From positions 1 through 8,396 of the forward strand of contig CAYFNH010000100.1 in the NCBI GenBank assembly GCA_964344435.1: a stretch of 8,396 nt of DNA, read 5' to 3'. Below the pieces are notes generated by a model. It saw nothing but the letters and a program-made list of their open reading frames with translations, did no database searches and had not been told where the DNA came from. This DNA is from Thiopontia sp964344435. Lineage in GTDB: Bacteria > Pseudomonadota > Gammaproteobacteria > GCF-002020875. The position numbers and the translations under genes were made by a program. Shown here in pieces: positions 4,947 through 8,396 of the stretch (its first letter is position 1; each line of letters starts with the position of its first letter).

Positions 4947-7665
4947 CTCCACTCCCCTGGTTGGCGATCTGAATCAGTGGCTCTACCAGTTCTCGTACCG
5001 AGTCAAACTGGTAGTGTTGCAATTCATTGCGAATCCGAATCAACTGTGGCTTGCTCTGGTGCTGTCCGACTATATCAATCATATGCTCAATCCGATCCAG
5101 TGCCGCAGTATCATACTGCTCAGACAGGTTGACCAACTCCTCAAGTAGCACCACAAAATTCTCTGGGAGTGGCTCCTCACGGGTAGCGCCTCCCCCCTCC
5201 TTGTTGAGTGAGGCGCCACTCTCCGGTTCCATCTCGTCTTCATGCCGCTGCGCTACAGCCGTTGAAGGGGTAAATGCACCATCCACAGTCAGAGGAAGCG
5301 AGAACTGGAATGAACTTCCTACACCTTGTTCACTGTGGACAAAAATTTCACCGCCCATCATCTCGACCAACTGTTTGCAGATGGATAGCCCCAGCCCGGT
5401 TCCCCCATATTTCCTCGAGATGGAGCCATCGGCCTGAGTGAACGGCTGAAACAGCTTCTCCTGCTGTGCCTGAGTCATACCGATTCCGGGATCAGTCACT
5501 GAGAAACGGGCAAGCTGACCGCGGTTATTACCCTTTCCCGACAAGAGTGAGATCTCTACCTCGATGGTTCCCTCATCGGTAAACTTGACCGCATTGGAGA
5601 TAAGATTGATCAGCACCTGTCCGATCCGAACCGGATCCCCCACCAAGGCGGTACACAAATGGGGATCAATCTTCAATTGCAGCGTAATCCCCTTCTCGTC
5701 ACAACGATCCTGTAGTAGCTGACAGCTATTGTTCGCCACTTCGGCCAAGTCAAAGGCGACCCGCTCTATCTCCATCTTGCCTGCCTCGATCTTGGAAAAG
5801 TCGAGCACTCCATTGATCAGAGTGAGCAGAGAGTTGGCTGCAGAGAGCAGTTTACTGAGGTACCCCTTCTGTTTTTCACTTTCAGCACTCTGTAGTGCAA
5901 GGTAACCCGAGCCGATTACCGAGTTCATTGGAGTACGAATCTCGTGGCTGATATTGGCCAGAAAATAGCTCTTGGCCCGGTCGGCCTCCTTCGCTGCGAC
6001 AATGGAATTTTTCAGCTCCGTCTCCATCTGCATTCGAATGGTGATGTCATTGAAGACCGCTACCGATCCGCTGACTTCCTCTCCAGTATGTAGCGGCGCA
6101 GCGTTGAACTCTACCGGCACCATCGATCCATCCTTGCGGGTAAACCAGTCCAGTTCCACATGATAGGGGGTGTCATTACACATCGCTTTATGTACTGGAC
6201 AAGACTCAAGTGGAACGAAGGTGCCGTCCGGCAGGTGTGCATGGATGATTTCATGGATATTTTTACCCAGTAACTCGGCCCGCTTGTAGCCCAGAATCTC
6301 CTCTGCAACCGGGTTGATAAAGGTAACCTGTCCCTCGGCATCCAGCGCATAGACCCCACTTTGCATATTGTTGGTAAGGTCATTGAAGAAATTTCTCTGC
6401 TCCTCGGTCTTCTGATGTGCCTGCGCTGTGTTCTCGGCCGCATCCAGCAGATTCTGGCGTGCCTGCTCAATCGAGTAGAACATGGCCGCCATCTCGATCG
6501 AGCTGCTACGACTGGTCTCATGAGAGGTGATGGGATGGGTATAGTCACCACTGCCAAGCCAGGTGATATTGCGGATGGCGGTGCGAAAATTTCCCAACAG
6601 TGTACGTACGATCGTAGAGGAGATCAGTATCGCCAGCACGATCATCGTCAGTAGCATATTCAATACCCAATTTCTTGAGCTGAGTTGATCAACAAGTCCC
6701 TCCCTGATCTTCTGCTGGTAGAGAGTCTCCGTCATCTCCATCAGTTCGAACAGGGAGCGGCTGATCAACATCGAGTTGAGGAAGAACTCTTCTCCACTCT
6801 GGGTCACCTGCTCCGAATCGAGGATCTCCCAAAAGATCAGATCCTCCAGCCCCTGCATCGCATTGACCAGGTCATACATGAACTGCACCGTTCTTTCACG
6901 CTCAAGTCCATCCTCAAAGGTCTGTTCGAGCATGTCACGCAGTTTGATGAAGTCATACTGAGCAAGTGCCAGCTGATTACGTATGGTGTAGGCATCGTCC
7001 TGACTGAGTTTCACCACCACTCCGTCCCCAAGATGGTTAAGCTCAGCCGATTGAGCCAGTTGGCCGGCGATATTGCCTCGTAACAGTGCGGTCGACTCGG
7101 AGAGCGCCGGAATATGCTCAATCAGTATCGCGCCCAGTTGAAAATTGAATCCTCTGGTAGTGCTCAACGATTTCAGCAGCTGGAGTAGGTTGTTGGAGAT
7201 ATCCCCCTGCAGTTCAAATACCTCACTGGCACGCTCATTGTCAGGCCTGTCCAGCTGCTTTAGCTGTTGAACCTCGCTCCAGAGTTGGACGATACGTGCC
7301 AGCTGGTTCGCTGATGCGGGCTCCATCTGTTCGGTTTTTTTCTGGAGTTGCTCCAAATTGCGGGTAAAGTGCTCACCTGCCTGCTCGATTCTCGCCTCAA
7401 TTGGAACAAACAGCTGGGTTGGATCGATACGTAGTGCAACATTCAGCAATCCCCGATGCTCCGACAGTGCATGCAGCATCTTGTGAATGGGCAATAGAAA
7501 GTCGGCCTGTTGATCCTGTTGCCTCAGTATGGCGATCTCCTGCTCTCTGTCCTGGTAATAGAGCAGGGAGATCACCAGTAGTGGCAGCAGCAGAATGGCT
7601 CCGGCAAGCATCAATTGATGCGCCATGCGCCATGTACGCCACCTGCCCGATTGCACCTCCTCCAT
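4939..7665 (-). CDS. Membrane sensor histidine kinase with PAS domain and C-terminal helical extension
   Basis: A 908-residue inner-membrane kinase, probably the donor for the adjacent HD-GYP regulator. Order of parts from the ATG: TM1 (about 16-37); an all-helical periplasmic sensor of about 295 residues; TM2 (about 333-355); a degenerate HAMP-like linker (about 356-410); a PAS/PAC domain (about 430-545) with a CPVHKAM insert; HisKA with NISHEIRTP (phosphorylated His574); and HATPase_c with NLISNAVKF (N box, Asn691), DPGIGM (725-730) and GGTGLGLS (754-761). The usual Thr/Ser of the DxGIG box is Pro here. After the ATPase (about 795) come a low-complexity linker and a helical segment (about 835-900), but no receiver or Hpt domain. 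A GTG 25 codons upstream is open, but the ATG at 7663-7665 has GGGGA 9 bases ahead and puts the signal anchor near the N-terminus. The sensor motif SEHRG (68-72) recalls helical NIT-like sensors; the ligand is unknown. Confidence 0.94.
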   Translation of the reverse strand: MEEVQSGRWRTWRMAHQLMLAGAILLLPLLVISLLYYQDREQEIAILRQQDQQADFLLPIHKMLHALSEHRGLLNVALRIDPTQLFVPIEARIEQAGEHFTRNLEQLQKKTEQMEPASANQLARIVQLWSEVQQLKQLDRPDNERASEVFELQGDISNNLLQLLKSLSTTRGFNFQLGAILIEHIPALSESTALLRGNIAGQLAQSAELNHLGDGVVVKLSQDDAYTIRNQLALAQYDFIKLRDMLEQTFEDGLERERTVQFMYDLVNAMQGLEDLIFWEILDSEQVTQSGEEFFLNSMLISRSLFELMEMTETLYQQKIREGLVDQLSSRNWVLNMLLTMIVLAILISSTIVRTLLGNFRTAIRNITWLGSGDYTHPITSHETSRSSSIEMAAMFYSIEQARQNLLDAAENTAQAHQKTEEQRNFFNDLTNNMQSGVYALDAEGQVTFINPVAEEILGYKRAELLGKNIHEIIHAHLPDGTFVPLESCPVHKAMCNDTPYHVELDWFTRKDGSMVPVEFNAAPLHTGEEVSGSVAVFNDITIRMQMETELKNSIVAAKEADRAKSYFLANISHEIRTPMNSVIGSGYLALQSAESEKQKGYLSKLLSAANSLLTLINGVLDFSKIEAGKMEIERVAFDLAEVANNSCQLLQDRCDEKGITLQLKIDPHLCTALVGDPVRIGQVLINLISNAVKFTDEGTIEVEISLLSGKGNNRGQLARFSVTDPGIGMTQAQQEKLFQPFTQADGSISRKYGGTGLGLSICKQLVEMMGGEIFVHSEQGVGSSFQFSLPLTVDGAFTPSTAVAQRHEDEMEPESGASLNKEGGGATREEPLPENFVVLLEELVNLSEQYDTAALDRIEHMIDIVGQHQSKPQLIRIRNELQHYQFDSVRELVEPLIQIANQGSGDE

Positions 7666-7802
7666 TGCACAACATCCCCGGTAGTGATTACTATTGCTTC
7701 CTGACCTAACCCTACCATCGGTTGATATCCCTGACCACACTATTAGTAACGACTACTTCTTAACTATTAGTAAGAACTACTTTTTTACTCGAGAGTTTTG
7801 TA
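7666..7802. promoter_or_regulatory. Divergent regulatory region between kinase operon and thioredoxin-like lipoprotein gene
   Basis: These 137 bases are the largest intergenic gap and must hold the start signals of both divergent units. The half near the lipoprotein gene is AT-rich and carries a tandem repeat (annotated separately). TTGATA at 7722-7727 could be a + strand -35 box, with TAGTAA (7744-7749, 16-base spacing) as a poor -10. No convincing minus-strand pair was found. GGGGA (kinase side) and GAGAG at 7791-7795 (lipoprotein side) are the ribosome binding sites. Confidence 0.6.
7739..7782. repeat. Two tandem 20-base motifs at 24-base period (candidate operator)
   Basis: Copy 1 (7739-7758) and copy 2 (7763-7782) agree at 18 of 20 positions: ACTATTAGTAA, two variable bases, then ACTACTT. 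Each begins with ACTATTAGT, a near-perfect dyad around a central base. In addition TTCTTA (7757-7762) and TAAGAA (7771-7776) form an inverted repeat around copy 2. The position in a divergent promoter region fits a binding site for a dimeric regulator acting on one or both genes. No regulator with a DNA-binding domain lies in the window. Confidence 0.6.
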
Positions 7803-8300
7803 ATGAAAAACCGGATCCCCCTCTTCACTCATGTGCTGTCAGTTACAACCCTTCTGTTCATCCTCACTGCCTGCACACCACAGTCGGAAACGGCGCAAGA
7901 GCAGAGTGCATCTCCAAAAAGTGCCCCAGAGCTGGAAGGGATTCTGGTTACCTCATCGGCACCAGTGGTGGTCTCCAACCTGCAGCAGCAAAACCTCTAT
8001 CTCTTTTTTATGCCGATGGAGTGTGAGTCCTGCTGGAAGTTACTGGAACAGGCAGAGAAGATGTATGAGGAGATCAACCTGGTTGCCGTGGTGATGAATA
8101 CCGACAACTTTGCAGTCTATGAAAAGGCACGCAGCCACTTCCTGTTTTTACTGCCGGTATACGCCGACCACGATGAGAATATCGCCTATGATTATGATGT
8201 CAATCAGGCGCCGCTCTGGGTAACCGTAGAGCAGGGAAAGATTACCAGCCACGCTGCAGAGACACCTGTGGCAGTAACGAAGGTGCTCGATACCAAGTAA
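7803..8300 (+). CDS. Thioredoxin-like lipoprotein with CESC redox motif
   Basis: A 165-residue exported lipoprotein. The signal peptide (basic MKNR, hydrophobic core about 7-21) ends in the lipobox LTAC with lipidated Cys24. The next residue is Thr, not Asp, so outer-membrane sorting is expected under the E. coli rule. A Ser/Gln-rich linker (25-45) leads to a thioredoxin-like fold. Strand YLFFMPM precedes CESC (Cys74, Cys77), in the place of the thioredoxin CxxC at the start of a helix. NLVAVVMNT is a core strand, and QAPLWVTV supplies Pro137 at the cis-Pro position. It could be a TlpA/ResA-like disulfide reductase or a sensor of periplasmic redox state; no partner gene identifies the substrate. 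GAGAG lies 7 bases before the ATG. The gene faces away from the kinase operon across the repeat-bearing region, which suggests shared control. Confidence 0.88.
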   Translation: MKNRIPLFTHVLSVTTLLFILTACTPQSETAQEQSASPKSAPELEGILVTSSAPVVVSNLQQQNLYLFFMPMECESCWKLLEQAEKMYEEINLVAVVMNTDNFAVYEKARSHFLFLLPVYADHDENIAYDYDVNQAPLWVTVEQGKITSHAAETPVAVTKVLDTK

Positions 8301-8332
8301 TTCTCCCCTCTCCCCCAACAACAAGGGGAGAA
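8301..8332 (+). repeat. Hairpin directly after the lipoprotein stop codon
   Basis: TTCTCCCCT (8301-8309) pairs perfectly with AGGGGAGAA (8324-8332) around a 14-base loop, starting at the first base after the stop codon. The downstream arm is followed by purine-rich GGGAAAAGGG rather than a T-run, so it is not a classical intrinsic terminator. It may still stabilise or pause the transcript, or belong to a dispersed intergenic repeat. Confidence 0.45.
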
Positions 8333-8354
8333 GGGAAAAGGGTTGTTGAACGAA

Positions 8355-8367
8355 GCCGCTACGCGGC
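8355..8367. repeat. Small GC-rich hairpin in the right-hand intergenic stretch
   Basis: GCCGC (8355-8359) and GCGGC (8363-8367) flank a TAC loop. A C-rich run (ACCCCCTATCCCCC) follows up to about 8387. With the hairpin just before it, this looks like part of a repeated intergenic element cut by the window edge, but copies elsewhere cannot be seen here. No gene is visible from 8301 to the end. Confidence 0.35.
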
Positions 8368-8396
8368 AGGTCACCCCCTATCCCCCATCACGGTAA

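Noticed and set aside
4939..7665. Hybrid kinase with its own receiver or Hpt domain
   Set aside because: After GGTGLGLS and the end of the ATPase fold there is no acceptor Asp motif and no Hpt His motif; only a linker and helical tail remain.
7666..7740. Kinase start at the upstream GTG (adds 25 residues)
   Set aside because: The ATG at 7663-7665 has a good GGGGA at 9 bases and gives a normal N-terminal membrane anchor; the extra residues look non-coding and reach into the repeat.
7739..7782. CRISPR array
   Set aside because: There are only two imperfect 20-base copies with a 4-base gap, no spacer-sized intervals and no cas genes.
8301..8345. Intrinsic terminator after the lipoprotein gene
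   Set aside because: The hairpin is followed by a G/A-rich stretch with no T-run, and its loop is 14 bases.

Overview
The window carries seven protein-coding genes and almost no free space. It reads as a chromosomal stretch from a free-living or symbiotic gammaproteobacterium. Moderate G+C content, a MazG and an XseA close to the Escherichia coli proteins in sequence and length, and a periplasmic glycine-zipper protein of a proteobacterial type all point that way. The style recalls the sulfur-oxidising Chromatiales and related symbiont lineages, but that placement is an impression and no marker gene here proves it. There are no rRNA or tRNA genes, insertion sequences, CRISPR arrays or phage genes.

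Left part (1-3501): an unrecognised two-helix membrane protein (+) runs tail to tail into mazG (-), a house-cleaning nucleoside triphosphate pyrophosphohydrolase. A 122-base divergent gap with a perfect TATAAT separates mazG from a secreted glycine-zipper protein (+). That gene is followed after 24 bases by xseA (+), the large subunit of exonuclease VII, which begins with GTG.

Middle (3493-7665, minus strand): a tightly packed three-gene signalling operon, transcribed right to left. It comprises a membrane-bound sensor histidine kinase with a large periplasmic sensor and a PAS domain, an RpfG-type response regulator with an HD-GYP c-di-GMP phosphodiesterase domain, and a small protein that looks like a receiver domain with Glu in place of the phosphorylated Asp. 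The three genes overlap by 8 bases and by 1 base (TGATG), which suggests translational coupling. The likely logic is: periplasmic or redox signal -> kinase -> phosphorylated HD-GYP regulator -> lower c-di-GMP. The degenerate receiver may act as a non-phosphorylatable partner or antagonist. xseA and this operon converge, and their 3' ends overlap by 9 bases.

Right part (7666-8396): a 137-base divergent intergenic region contains two copies of a 20-base motif at a 24-base period, a candidate operator shared by the kinase operon and the next gene. That gene (+) encodes a lipoprotein with a thioredoxin-like fold and a CESC redox motif. The window ends in a short hairpin-rich intergenic stretch without a clear intrinsic terminator.

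The part most worth following up is the kinase / HD-GYP / degenerate-receiver operon with its repeat-bearing divergent promoter region and the facing redox lipoprotein.
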